Positions 12,130-23,900 of a DNA stretch of 64,000 nucleotides are shown in pieces. Position numbers and translations under genes: made by a program. Source of the stretch: Puccinia triticina. Lineage: Eukaryota; Basidiomycota; Pucciniomycetes; Pucciniales; Pucciniaceae. How positions within the stretch are numbered: the first letter of the stretch is position 1; each line of letters starts with the position of its first letter. The stretch covers positions 6,076,001 through 6,140,000 of the forward strand of contig NC_070561.1 of the NCBI RefSeq assembly GCF_026914185.1, in the 5' to 3' direction. The notes below the pieces were generated by a model. It was not told the origin of the DNA, did not search any database, and saw only the letters and a program-made list of their open reading frames with translations.

Positions 12130-12916
12130 TGAGCTTTCAGGAGTTTTCTTGATATCACACACAGTAAGCACGACCCAGTTTATCCGTCGAAAGTACAGAC
12201 ACTTATTCTCACAACTTTGACAAGTCTGTTTACCAGTTACCGACGAATGGATTAAAGGCGGAATTAATGACTCGTTCCAAGTACGATGTTTCTGGTGGAT
12301 TGATGGCGGACAAGGACCACACCTGTGTTTGGTTAATGTATTGCGCCGACTTCTCCCGCAAGTTGACTTACGGTAAAACTTATGCCATAGAGGGTTTTCT
12401 CGTTGGGGCAAAGAGGCACGAAATGCCATTCATAATGTTTGACATTAACAACACCCGGGAAGTTCCGACTACGCACGCCGGCGGAGAAACTCGAGTTCAT
12501 TCACTAGGTGTTATTGTTCAGACTTTACACTCTAAATCAAGCCTGGGGCTTCAAGGGCCCATCTCCCTAATCATAAGACATGATGGAGTCGACAAAAATG
12601 TAAGCAATTGGGAACACTTTTATCAACTTGAATACTAACCTGTTAATCGGACAGGACCCGGAGAATGATAGCATGCTTGTAAATTATGTCGTCCCATCTA
12701 AGATTATTCCCGATGATGAGGTTATATTACTCTCAGCGGGGAAGCGAGTCTTATTCCGTGGAACATTGGCCGGTTGGAATCGGGAACTGGATATGATGAG
12801 GGTAGAGGTGAGTACGAGTCTGTCTCATATGGTCTGCTTTATAGTGACAAGTATGATTGCATCAGGTTACCAGTGGAGATTTAGAAATTCAAGACGAAGA
12901 GTCATACAGCGATTAA
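12130..12916 (+). CDS. Helitron accessory gene D, OB-like protein (5' end unresolved)
   Basis: Unrecognised member of the same family. Exons 12237-12599, 12655-12807 and 12866-12916 are clear, with phase-0 introns of 55 and 58 nt. An upstream exon fragment ends at 12163 with LSGVFLISHT, matching FSGRFQ/FEGKFQ of the other genes, followed by a GTAAGC donor. That fragment is preceded by an in-frame TAG at about 12126 and has no ATG, so the start is missing, mutated or in another exon. Exon 2 carries GKTYAIEGFLVG. Exon 3 is exactly 153 nt with RVLFRGTLAG. Exon 4 begins VTSG. Core length matches the paralogs. It may be a gene with an extra 5' exon or a recent pseudogene. Confidence 0.62.
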
Positions 12917-13553
12917 TCAAAATCACTTGCCTATTCAAACATCTGATTGACTCTCATTCAAGTATTTCTTCCATGAAATGTATGGGTCTATCACTTAAGA
13001 GAATCAGCAGGCCCTTATCACAATTTTGAATTTTTCATCTCATTCCTCCAATTCCGCTTCCATATCTACAAAGGTTGTTCCGCACTTGTCTACTCAAATA
13101 CAACATCTAAACTTAATTGCAAAGTCGCTATCTTAATCCAGGACGTCATGTTTCCAGCTAGAAAATGTCATGGAGATCAATCAACTACCTTTCTTGCAAT
13201 ACACTATGTCTTGATGTGAGAACTTGATGGCCTGAAATGTGATTCGTCGTTTACAATACGCCGACCTGAGCCAAACCGCTAATGCCTTGCGCGACGGCGC
13301 TGGGACTTAGGGCCAGTCAGTGTCAGCCGCCAAGCCAATCGCCAAACTTCAGCCAGACGATCTTGGCTAAACATGCTGCCCCGGTCGTTAGTTTTTTCCG
13401 ATGGCGTTGCGGCCCCATCAATAAAAGAGAGCGTCATCGCATAGGATTCCTGACAAGAATCCCCCGTCAATTAAAATCTTGGTGACTTATCTACCAATTG
13501 ATACCGTAATTATCCGATTTCACGAATTCCATTTATATATTTGCGCAAACATT
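12917..13553 (+). other. Spacer between genes D and E
   Basis: No gene, repeat or clear signal seen. Short open frames on both strands near 13280-13480 overlap each other and lack any family pattern. Confidence 0.4.
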
Positions 13554-14448
13554 ATGATTTCAATCAGGCCACACACCGATTTCGATGGACTAACGGATTT
13601 TGATGGTTTACACTTCAAAGGAACGTTTCAAGCTACAGATTGCGTAAGGTTTGCTTGTCCTATCTTCTTATTCAGTCAGTGGAACTGAGATTATGAATTG
13701 TAAAAGAAATTGCGCCTCGAAACATTCAATGGAATTGTTTCTCATGAAGAAGTCTACCAGTCAAAAGTTCTTTCCCCTAGCTTATTAGAATCAACAGCGG
13801 GCATGTTGGCGATACAACTCGTTCGTCATGGTCGTGGGGTTCCAAAATTGCGCATGGGCGAATATTATAAGTTGAAAGGAATCGTGAGAGTTTCTGACAC
13901 TCTTGCAAATCAAGAGTTTTGTTACACGCCTGAAAAATTCCACAGAATACGATCAAACCACGTTAATGAACCATTGAAACCAATCAAAATGGAAGGAACA
14001 GGTACGATTCGACGCCTGAGGTTGATCCAAAAAGTCAACACCCTAATCTCAGCAAATTCATGTATTATTGAACTCGTGGTTGCTCATCGCACTGATGTGA
14101 GTTTGTCATGAACTCGTGGTTTATTCGACGTTGCTGACAACACAAATCAGGCACTTTTCACCCGCAAATTTTATGTTACATACATAATCGACAAATTCCA
14201 GCTTAATCCTGATGTATCTGATAATTTGTATCCTGGGGTCAGGGTGTTTCTTAAAGGCGAGCTTGATGGGTTTGATTCAACCACTTCCCGATTAATAGTC
14301 AAGGTAGGAAGTAGTTTGTCCAAAAGAACATCAGTATGAATGCTGATTCTTCAATCTCCAGGTTAATTCAGGCACTTTTGGTAACCCCCCTACTTACAAC
14401 AACGGGAATCCTTCTTACTTTTCATCCATTATCAACCTGTCTGCTTGA
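13554..14448 (+). CDS. Helitron accessory gene E, two-domain OB-like protein
   Basis: Unrecognised gene, intact as reconstructed: exons 13554-13643, 13707-14096, 14151-14303 and 14362-14448, about 239 aa. Introns are 63, 54 and 58 nt, all phase 0. Exon 1 ends FKGTFQATDC. Exon 2 holds MGEYYKLKGIV and GTGTIRRLRLI and ends VVAHRTD, the counterpart of IVGHKSD in gene C. Exon 3 is 153 nt with RVFLKGELDG and RLIVK before the donor. Exon 4 starts VNSG. It is the last gene, 256 bp before the Helitron end, so it is inside the element. It shares the family's inferred OB-like, possibly ssDNA-binding nature; no catalytic motif is visible. Confidence 0.75.
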
Positions 14449-14677
14449 AATTCATATTCCATCATTTCCTGAGCCGTAATGAAATGTCATGTCATAGACC
14501 ATTCGCGCTTCATTTGTATACAGTCTTAGAATTAGAATAGTCTGCATCTCTTTTCATTAAAATTTCACATTCGAACTTCAAATCACACAATGTTGGCGGT
14601 TGCTTTTCAACTCCTTGTAAGTAGGGCTGAGGGGAATTTAGAATTGATGTTTGGATTGTAATTAGTCTGGGACGAGC

Positions 14678-14704
14678 GGCGGCGAAGCCGCCTTGAAAGT
14701 CTAG
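14678..14704 (+). terminator. Helitron 3' terminus (hairpin + CTAG)
   Basis: Six-base arms GGCGGC (14678-14683) and GCCGCC (14687-14692) with a GAA loop are followed after eight bases by CTAG (14701-14704) and then T. This is the canonical Helitron 3' end that stops rolling-circle transfer. Four related termini occur at 30799, 36432, 53343 and 58912. Confidence 0.9.
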
Positions 14705-15895
14705 TAATCTCTAATATATATGTTTTTATTTTCCTATTGTTAACCCGCTCCTTGTTGGCTTGTTTGGTTTTTTCAATCCCATGAGTAACCACCTTGGCCA
14801 CATGAATTGATTATTTTCCTACCCACCACACCTTTAAATACTATTGTACTGATAGATCTTCCATGGTGTCAATTCCTGGAATAACAATTACAACCTGATT
14901 TTGGTGAGATCAAGTGACCATAACTGGCCTGACATTGTGAGAAATTTTCTGCAATCAAAGCCATCTGCGGCAAGTGGCAAGCCTAGAAAACCTTGGGGCA
15001 GCCCTGCCCAAAAGCTTAAAAGACTGATTGCACCTACGTGAATACAGATACAGATTTGGTAGTATGAAAACAGAACACAATTTGCTTATTGAAACGTCAC
15101 TGAACAAGGGAGCTATCACTCAACACCAAAGGTAAGAGTCAATTCAAGCAAAGATCTATTGGCATGACAAGCGGCCAACACCATGTTGCAGTTCCGCCAG
15201 TCAAAACGGACCAGAATAAAAAAAACCAAGACTAATGCTTCAACTGGGAAAGCTTAAGAGAGCAGCTGTGAGCAATGGACTCCTCAGCCAGGCTCAAGAA
15301 ACGGAGAGCTGCTGTACAAAACTCCTTGTATAAGGGTTTTGTACAGCAGCTCTTTGTCCCAGGGGCATCACCTAGCCCCTGGGACATCATGGGAGCCACA
15401 AGCCTCCACCAAGTCAAGACTGCAATGTCTTAGAAATGAGAAAATTCTAAAGAACCAATGATTAATGCTTCTCACCAGACCTTCCCATCAACCAGGTAGT
15501 CACCGTGCAACACAATTTCTTGCTGGATTCCACCTGACTTGCTGTGTTGCACATTTAAACATACAAATTGCTACCATCACCGCAATCAGTTGTAGTTCCA
15601 CCTCAAACAATGCAATTCATTTATATACATTGCGCATTTTTGATGCAGCAGGAGGATTACATCAGTAAAGATTTTGAACCCCGTTGACCTCCCTGTTGAA
15701 AAAGGTTTGTCTTGAAAAAATGACATTTTTGTCTTGAAAGGCTCTTGTAGCAAATGATTCAACCAAGAACACAAGTAGACATCAACACAAAATATCAAAA
15801 TTGGAATAGAATCTGAGGCTATCTTATGAATTTGACCTGCACTGGACCAGGTTCTTTTGGGAAGGGTAGAAAACTTCTACCCAGATGTCAGCTGG
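14705..15895. other. Unannotated flank right of the Helitron
   Basis: No gene recognised. The only structure seen is a pair of adjacent perfect hairpins at 15306-15352 and 15356-15385. Short frames near 15465-15800 have no supporting features. Confidence 0.4.
15306..15385 (+). repeat. Two adjacent perfect hairpins
   Basis: The first has 16-bp arms (15306-15321 and 15337-15352, GAGCTGCTGTACAAAA and its complement) around 15 bases. The second has 11-bp arms (15356-15366 and 15375-15385, GTCCCAGGGGC and its complement) around 8 bases. They could be foldback remnants or a small structured RNA; no transcript evidence is available. Confidence 0.6.
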
Positions 15896-17551
15896 CTACT
15901 ATGGCAGAGCCACCGTGACATAGAAATAATACAAACAAAACCATAAAAAGTAGTGTTACATATGAAAGAGACATTATTACTCTTACATATGTAAAACTAC
16001 ACAAAAACATTAAATACATATATAAATAATTAATTACTCAGATTTATGTAACTAATATGTGAAATATTATAGAAGATTCTTATTCTACGGGTAAAATAAC
16101 CTAGGGTACCTCACTTACACATACCCTTAATTATTACCCCTTCCTTGTGTAAACTAACTTCAAAGTTTAAGCAAGTGCATCACGCCCCACGTGAATGCAC
16201 TTGTATGCACATATATATATAAGTACATATATTTACAACCATTTCCAGTGACGTAACTGAGGTGTTGTGTACAGTTCAAAAGATAGCTTTATTTGTTGCG
16301 TGGCGCACCCAAGCCCGCGGGTTCTGTTGCCTAGAGCTCAAGCCCGCGCCCATAGTGTACATATATGCATAATGCATAAACTAGCCCGCAACCAAAGCGC
16401 TCAGGCTACCAATAAGTAAGAATGGGCCAGAATACGCCCCAATAACAATATTACATGTGTTACAGGACTTGTACACATGTAATTAATCACCAAACAAGAT
16501 GTAATTACCACGTCATTCAATATAAAACATTCTAGATTGAAAAGAGCTCTTGCAGCGTGCACAGGAGACACTAGAAAGCGCCCCAGCTTCTCCCAAGCCT
16601 CACTACACGTAAATTACAACTGTAGTAAATGTGTAGAAGGGATCAAATGGACTGGAGCAATCAATGAGCGCCCCCAGAACATGTATAAAGCACTGTCTAC
16701 ACGTGTACAATTACACAGAAGCCAGTTCTAGTACCTTCTGTGGCACATTTCCACGGAAATGAGCGTCACAGAACCCCCAAACCAGCCCCCATGACGTGTA
16801 AGGCATGTGTAAAATCACGCAGAACCTCTGTAAAAGGTCCTTGGCAACCCTTGTATCCAAGCCCCAAGGTTCCACGACCCACAGCGCCTTCTAGCGCAAC
16901 CAAATTGCCTCAGAATGCGCCCACAAGTGTCCCCATGTCCCCTGGGCGCCCCTGGAGGCCTGCCTAGGCTATAAAAAGGGCCCCTTCTCCGCCCAAAAGG
17001 AGATTCCCCAGCTTTACATTACCTATTAGAATTTTAACCGCCTTCAAACAGCCTCATTAGCCTGTGATTTGCCAGGTAAAATACCTACTTTCGTGATTTT
17101 TAGCCCCAATTTCCGCCCTGAAGCTGTCCAGTAACCACCCTGCCCACAAGATTACCACTTCTGAGCGCCTCCAACTGCCCAACTTCACGCCTGAAGAACC
17201 TCAAGTGCCCCTAGGGTCTTATACTAGTAAGTTTAAGCCCCTTCTCTTGAGATTCTGCGCTATTTCTTTCTGGGATTTGAAACACCCCTGTTTACAGGCC
17301 CCAGTTCTTAATTCTAGAGGGATTAAACACCCCTGATTTATCAGGCCCCTCTTTAAAATTAATTATATTCATTTTATTACGTCAAATTGGCCCAAATTGG
17401 CCCAAATTGCCTTATTCTTACGCCATAATTCCCAACAATTACGTTGGAATTAACCCTTATAACCTTGTCTTAGAGTTTTATAACTCTAATCTTTTGCTTT
17501 GCACCACGTGTAGCTAGAAGGATAATATCCTTGGCATCACGTAGGCTGACA
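15896..17551. mobile_element. Solo LTR, 1.66 kb
   Basis: The sequence starts TGTCAGC and ends GCTGACA, a perfect short inverted terminus of the TG…CA type. It is flanked by identical 5-bp duplications, CCAGA, at 15891-15895 and 17552-17556. A good TATA box (TATAAAAAG) lies at 16970-16978, consistent with an LTR promoter on the + strand. No coding region is inside, so this is a solo LTR left by recombination between the two LTRs of an element. The superfamily cannot be told from the LTR alone. Its length is at the long end for fungal LTRs. Confidence 0.85.
16970..16978 (+). promoter_or_regulatory. TATA box of the solo LTR
   Basis: TATAAAAAG preceded by GC-rich sequence, about 1.07 kb into the LTR. 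Its position between a long upstream region and a shorter R/U5-like part fits an LTR promoter on the + strand. Confidence 0.5.
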
Positions 17552-17859
17552 CCAGAGGTGCAGACAATGACAACTAACAAACTTAAGTAAAAATCCTATT
17601 TGCCATTTCAAACATGATCTGTCTGGGCAAAGTGGAATTTGCACAAGATCAGATTTCATTTTTTGTTGAAAATCTTGACTGTCTGAAAAACCGCCTGGGG
17701 GGTAGCTTCTTTCCTCCTCTTTTCTTTTCCTTCTTCTCTGGCTTCCAATCATTCACTTTCAAGTTGAACCTCTTATTTGGATCCTTTCTGAGAACATAGG
17801 GAGTTGACTCGGAGCACCCCAAAACTACAAAGACATCAATTTTTCCCAGAAACCATTTT

Positions 17860-18592
17860 TCACCCAGTTAGCTCTGGCTTTTTCTGATATGAAAGGATAG
17901 TTTTTTGTGTATAACAAACTGACCTTCACCTTGAACACCCCATCTTCTTGGGCAAGCCCTTGCGCACTGTACCCCTGAACTTGTATCCAGTCACCACGCT
18001 CCAGCTTCTGAATTCCTCGCAATGTGGTCGCATTCCGGGCGGATAGTTGAACATTGAGCTTCTAATGAAATTCAAGGAAAGGGATAGGCATTTCCCAAAA
18101 AAAAGGCAATCCTCAGTCAATGATCATTGAAAGCAAAATCAACCTTGATACAGGACACACCTTTCCAAGGGAGGGGTCCAAAACTATGACATAGCTGTTC
18201 CACTGGTTCCCACGGTTCCAAAAGACCTTTGATACATAAACGCTTCCGGAGACAAGGGCTTTCTGGACTTGGCTTCCAACCAACACCTCAAGATCCCCCT
18301 TATGTGCAATCCAGGAACCGGGCGGAACATCAATTCTTGGATGAGAATTTGCAGATGAGGCTGCAAGGTGTCCGGAGATGAAAATTTGGGTATCTCTATT
18401 AAGCAGGAGAGGTGGGAATATGGAGTTGTATGTCTTGAGTACTATATGGAATTGAGCTGTCTCAGAATCTGATATATATTTAATGATGTTGGGACTTGCA
18501 ACACAGTTGACCATGTGTATCTCCTTATCAACAATGGTGATTGAGAAGAGTTGGTTCAAAGACATGTGAATATTACCAACAAAATCAAGCAT
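17860..18592 (-). CDS. Gene F, diverged homologue of Helitron genes A-E
   Basis: Unrecognised gene. Exons on the minus strand are 18592-18161, 18061-17924 and 17883-17860, about 197 aa, all introns phase 0 with GT-AG ends. The order of blocks matches genes A-E: FVGNIHMS (compare FxGxFQ), TQIFISGHL (compare GEYYKLKG), VSGSVYVSKVFW ending at the first donor, then a short exon with GDWIQVQGYSAQG and GVFKVK directly before the next donor, as IVEV and RLIVN lie in the Helitron genes. That exon is 138 nt rather than 153. I chose the ATG at 18592; the frame is open further upstream, to 18742, without another ATG. It may be a host gene or a relic of another Helitron. Confidence 0.55.
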
Positions 18593-20970
18593 CGTGAGGG
18601 GATATCTGAATACTACTTTTGATTGTGAATTGGTGGACTTTGGAGTTGATGGATGATGGAATGGCAGAAACAATTTGTGGGCAAAGCTCCCATCTCTTAT
18701 AATTTTTCTGAACCAGTCTCTTCGCGCACAGAATGCTTTCAAGAGGCTATTTCACCACCAATCCACTTCATCATTATCTTATGAAAGGCTATCCACCCCC
18801 ATGCCCAGGCAAGAACAACGGAATTCTATTTATTATGTAAATTATCACAATTGATTTCTGCATAATCCCTTTCAGCTACCTAAGTAATAGGTTGGGCACA
18901 AACAGGAACCAAACACTAATAAAGTTACTTGTCCCAAGACACACCAAATGTATTTGTATGATGTGGGAATGAGTGTTGATTTTTTAGCTTGCAGGACAAG
19001 GAGGTAATTGACCAAACTCGGCCAGCTATGGCCTTTGTTGGATCTACCACCAGTAGAATCTATTTGGTTCATGCATGTATTTGGCTGCAGCAGAAGAAAA
19101 TACCTTCCCTGCATGCGGAGTGGTGCACCCATTTTGTCACACAAACGTACGGCCGTACGTTTGTGTGACACAATAATTCAGACTGGCGCAGAGGGGACCT
19201 GTCTCAAGAATGAAATCAGGAGTCTGCTATTTTATTCCTTACCACAAACCCCCAAGTATCTACTATTAAACTCTTGAGTCCGTAAGGAGTATACACCAAT
19301 GATTTTGATCATGTGGGCTTCTTTTAAATTTCACCCTCTGCAGTTTGCCCTAATGAAACACATGAGACCTTTGCTAGTATAATCATATATTTGTTACCCC
19401 CAAAGGTTTACAAACTGAAATGCTAGACTGTAAACTTTGTTTCATATTCCAAAATTTAGTGAGACAAAACCCACATATTTGACATTGGGCCCACAAAACC
19501 CTCACTCTCCCTCCTATTACCAGACACAATAAAATTGGCACAATCTTGACAGCTTGTGTGGCTTTGTATCTCTGTTAGACTGGGGACATAACAATGCTTA
19601 CTCCATACTGACTCCCTATGAACTCTCAGTATTTTGTGACCATAATTGACACACATTCAAACAGGGAAATTGAAGCTTTCCAAATACAAGAATTTTCTCT
19701 GTTTTTTGGCTCCTGAGGAACTTCTTCTTGTAATTATGCTGGATAAAATTTGTGCCTTGTTACTAAACTAAATCAATCATTTTTCATTCATCTACAACTA
19801 ATCAAGACATGATCCATCAAGCAAAATAGGATTTAGTGGAGTGTCAGACCATTGAAACTTGTTCACGGGATAATGAGGGAAGGCAACGCAAAGATTCAAC
19901 TATCATTTTCTATGGGGCTTACATTGTACACTTTCCATCTGGATAAAATATTCCCACTTTGCTCCCACCCCTCATCATTTTATCCAACTCCACGTGGGAA
20001 TAAATGTATAATTGATGGTCTGGGGGGGATTTGTGCCAACCCTGAAGCAACACTTCTATGTACAGATCTCTTCTTCTACTGTTTGGAAATCAAGACTTGA
20101 CAGGCTGCTGTGAGCGGGAAGAAGGGGAAAAGCCAATTGTCCAGACACATAGCATTTTGCTTTCCTCCGGCAAAGTCAATCAAGTTGGGTCGGCTTGCAG
20201 CTTGGATGTTCCATCATTAGCGGTACTCAAATCTAGGACATTGAAGAAGATAAACATAGATGGTTCAACTTTTCCTGCTGACAATCTAACCAGAGATCTT
20301 GAAAATTCTGGGTTGCTTCTACTTGATCAACATGAGAAGGCAGGGGCAAAAAAAATATTTGCTACTAGAGTACTGGTGCAACTTGCAACCTGTAAACAAA
20401 GGAAGAAGAGGCAAAAAAAAAACACCCTGCCAGTCAGAGATGTGCGGCGTTATGTTGTTTATATCATCACTTTATTGGCGGGTGGTGAAATGTAGTTGTT
20501 AATATGTGAAGTAAATCACAAAGCTATCCCCTTTATCTTCTGTTTCCCACCCGCGCCCCCGGCCTTCTTGCTGCAGGCTGCTTCAAAATTTTTGGGTTGG
20601 CAAGCGCAAAGGAGGCTCCTCTGTCGCTTCAAGGGACCCGGGGTTTGTGACATGTTTTGGGGTGTCCAAGATGTCACTCGTTCTCTCTCCAAGAAAAGAA
20701 CTGCTTAGGGTTTTCTCCGCAGTCCAAACTAACACCCAGCAGCTCTTGACCCCTACACCTGTCCAATCGGCTTGATCAACCATATTGATTTGGAATAACA
20801 TGTCGGCTCGCAACACCATGGCCTACCAGATCAAAAATGGCTCCATAAATTGAGGTTAGTACACACAGCTCCCTGAATCTTTCCACCCTTCCTCTTTTTG
20901 CTCACTGCTTTATTCATCTCTGACCAAAACAATCATCTCTGCTATATTGTCAGGGGGGCTGAGCGGTCGT
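18593..20970. other. Gene-poor stretch
   Basis: No gene is firmly supported. It contains a 36-bp perfect palindrome (19135-19170). An open frame at 20058-20495 (+) has 145 codons and a Lys/Arg-rich end (KQRKKRQKK) but no recognised domain and no clear start, so it is noted here only. Confidence 0.4.
19135..19170. repeat. Perfect 36-bp palindrome without spacer
   Basis: The 18-bp arm TGTCACACAAACGTACGG is immediately followed by its exact complement. The symmetry stops sharply at both sides. It looks like two transposon ends fused head to head, or a minimal foldback. Confidence 0.8.
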
Positions 20971-23900
20971 ATGGAAGAGCAGCAATATCGTTACGCGGGT
21001 CATTCCAATCACTCCTCATTGAACGTTCATTCTAGATGTGCTTGTTTGTCCTTTTTTCTCTTGGATTTCTTCCTTCCAATGCAAAAATCATGCGTTCATC
21101 AAATCCCCATCAACTAACTTTATTGCCTTGTTCTATTTTTTCCCTCTCTGCTATTTGAATTCACCATCAAGAAGCAATTGATGCCACCAATCAATGGAAC
21201 CCAAACAATGTGGCTGGTCATCTATCCCCCGGGCCAAAAAGCTCTAACAATCATCATCTCTCTCTTGAACCGATTGGCCATCAGCTGGAAAAAATGAATC
21301 ACAGACATCCACAACAGAGTGTGAGGGCACTTTTTTTTGCTTGTGACTGCCATTGCCATTGCCATCTTGTTTGATAAGAAACTGAAATTTTTTTCTTAAA
21401 CTACCTCAACTCATCACCAGGAAAATAAAATAGTCAGTTGATGACAAGTGACATCACACCAGCTCCAGCCACCTACCCACCATCTATCCAATATCTATCC
21501 ACTATCTACCCCAATCTCCCAACCATCTCCTCAATTTACAAAATTTACCAAGGAGGTCCTGTTCAGTTTTTGATGAGCCCAACTGATCCTCAGTTCTGTT
21601 CTTTGGTACCCAGCTCATACTCAGCTTTTTTTCCCAGCTCATACTCAGCTTTTTCACGCAGCTCACTCTTAGAATTGGAAGAAAGCCTTTTGAATAGTCC
21701 TTTCCCAGGTGATGCTCAGCTTTGTACTAGTCCTGGCGCAGCTGATGCTCAGCTTTGTAGCAGTCCTTGCTCAGCCTTTTCCTAGTCCTGTCCCAGCTGA
21801 TGCTCAGCTTTGACCCAGTACTGGGCCAGCTGGCCAGCTGATGCTCAGCTTGCTGAGTATCAGCTGAGCCAGGCCAGAGAAAAAGATGGGAATCAGCTTG
21901 GACAGAACCAGAGCTGAAAATCAGCTAGGCTAGGGCCAAAGCTGAGCATCAGATGAGCCACAGCCAAGGCTGAGCATCAGCTGTGCCAGGGCCAAAGATG
22001 ATCATCAGGTGGCTGGTGCTAAAGCTGAGCATCAGCTGGGCCAGGGAAACAACTGAGCATCAGCTGATCCAGGGGAAAAACTGATCATCAGCTGAGCCAG
22101 GGTAAAAGCTGAACATCAGCTGAGCCAGGGTAAAAGCTGAACATAAGCTGGGCCAGGGCCAAAGCTGAGCACCATCTGTTTTTGTCACATTGAGTGCTTT
22201 GATCCTGACACCTGTAATGTGAGCCCTAGATGTGCTGGTGGAGAGGAGCAGCATTGGAGCAGTGTTGGAGCTGAAAACAAAGCTGTGTCATGTCACTTGC
22301 CATCAAGTGACTACTTTTTTTTCCTGGTGCATGCGCTGACCAATGTCACTCATCTCGCCAGCACGGAATCTTCTCTTTTCCTCGACCTTCGCCGGCCCAA
22401 GTCAACCCGCACAATAGCCAATGTGCTCATTTGCCCTTGCAAATGGGTTTCAATCTGCACAACCAAGATCCTTTTCCTGTTGAGCATCACCCTCACGAGC
22501 TCAGCAACGATCGCCACCAAACCAGTTTGATGCCCTCAGCTTATCATCACCATCACGCTAGCAATCAGACTGGCCCACCTGCTCATGCCAGCAAGCCTCT
22601 CCCCCCCCCCTATTTGGGATATGGACTGGCTCCAATTCTATCATCTCGCTCTCATCACCGCCAGCTACTTCCGCAACAAGAAATTCATCCTCTCCCTTTC
22701 CAACCAAACAGCTCCCAACCAATCCCATTGTCCAACACTCAACCAATCAATTGGATGAATCTCAATTCAACGCAAGCTGGAGTGATCAGGAATTCATGTC
22801 CCTCTCTTCTTGATCACTCCAGCTGGCCATCTTCGCCCTACTCGGCAGCAAGGGTTGCTCCAGCGCAGTTACCTGTTACGCAAGGCTCTGTCAGCACGCC
22901 TCCGTTTCCTGCTTTCGGCTCTGCTGAGCTGTCCCATTCTACACAAAATCATCAACAGCATCAAAAGCACCTTTTGCAACAAGCAACCCATCAATTGATT
23001 GCCCCATTGCCTACCCAAATACGACATTGGTAAGCCCTTCTCACACTTGCCAATGATCATTCTGTGTACTCATTTCTCTTTTTAGAAATAGCTCGTCTTC
23101 CGTTCATAATTATCCATTGGCACTCATCTGCCCCAAGGGAACCAACACCAATCTGGCACCACTGCGTATACCGACTACTTTGTTGGACCTCTCCCTTCCC
23201 GGTACTATTCCTTCTGGATGCAGTTCATATCACCCACGAGACCCAATCCTCAAGCAATCAGCCAACACAGTGAACGGTGATGAGCTTCAGCAACCAGATC
23301 AGAAGTACGCAATTTCTCTGACATCATTTTCATATCTGTCTTGTCATTCCTCCATCTTCTCTCTGTCCTGGATTTTATTGGTCCTGGGGGCAAGCATACT
23401 TTGCACCCGGCCATCCCCCCCCCCCCCCCCCCCTTTATTTTATTCCTTCCTCCATTGCTGGTTCTATTGGTTGTAGACGTGCTGGGGGCAAGCATACTTT
23501 GCACCCGCATTTGTCTACAACTCCACACCAGTTAACCAATCCCCCAACTTCCTTCCCCTTTTGCAAACGAAACCTGAGACCGGCCTGGATCTTTCAATTA
23601 GAATTAGGAAGCGCATTTGACCAAATCAAGCGTCTGCCCGATGGGCCAGGTACTGAGCAAAAGCAGAAATATCGTTTATCCTTCCAACTGAGGAAGATGA
23701 AAGCCCCCAAGAACCCAAAAACTTCAAGCAAGCAATCACAGCCGCCTCTGGTTCAAAAGCAACATTTTACTACATTGTTCCCCCCCCGACGTCAACACAA
23801 TCCAAACCCCAAAGAACTTCTGACCTCGCAAGAAACCTTGAAAAAATTCTATTGTGGCCTCTCCTTTGGTACCTGTGTCATCGCTCCACACGGCGGCCCT

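Larger units (their letters stand above)
1..14704 (+). mobile_element. Large Helitron (5' end not seen)
   Basis: Helitrons are rolling-circle DNA transposons encoding a HUH Rep fused to a PIF1-type helicase. Here the Rep/helicase reading frame lies at 3131-7663. The 3' terminus is at 14704: a hairpin with arms GGCGGC/GCCGCC and a GAA loop (14678-14692), then CTAG, then T, as expected for insertion between A and T. All genes read on the + strand. One gene (A) precedes Rep and four related genes (B-E) follow it. I could not place the 5' TC end; it is probably left of the window. The element is inactive as written because Rep/helicase carries premature stops and other damage. The presence of a Helitron and its 3' end are well supported; the 5' limit is not. 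Confidence 0.85.

Noticed and set aside
16140..16740. AT-rich tract with many short repeats as a possible centromere or origin
   Set aside because: It lies entirely inside a solo LTR with exact ends and target duplications.
22599..22609. Poly-C and poly-A/T runs (also 23407-23432, 35872-35895, 58966-58984, 59256-59276) as features
   Set aside because: Simple homopolymer runs without further structure; length may also be affected by sequencing error.
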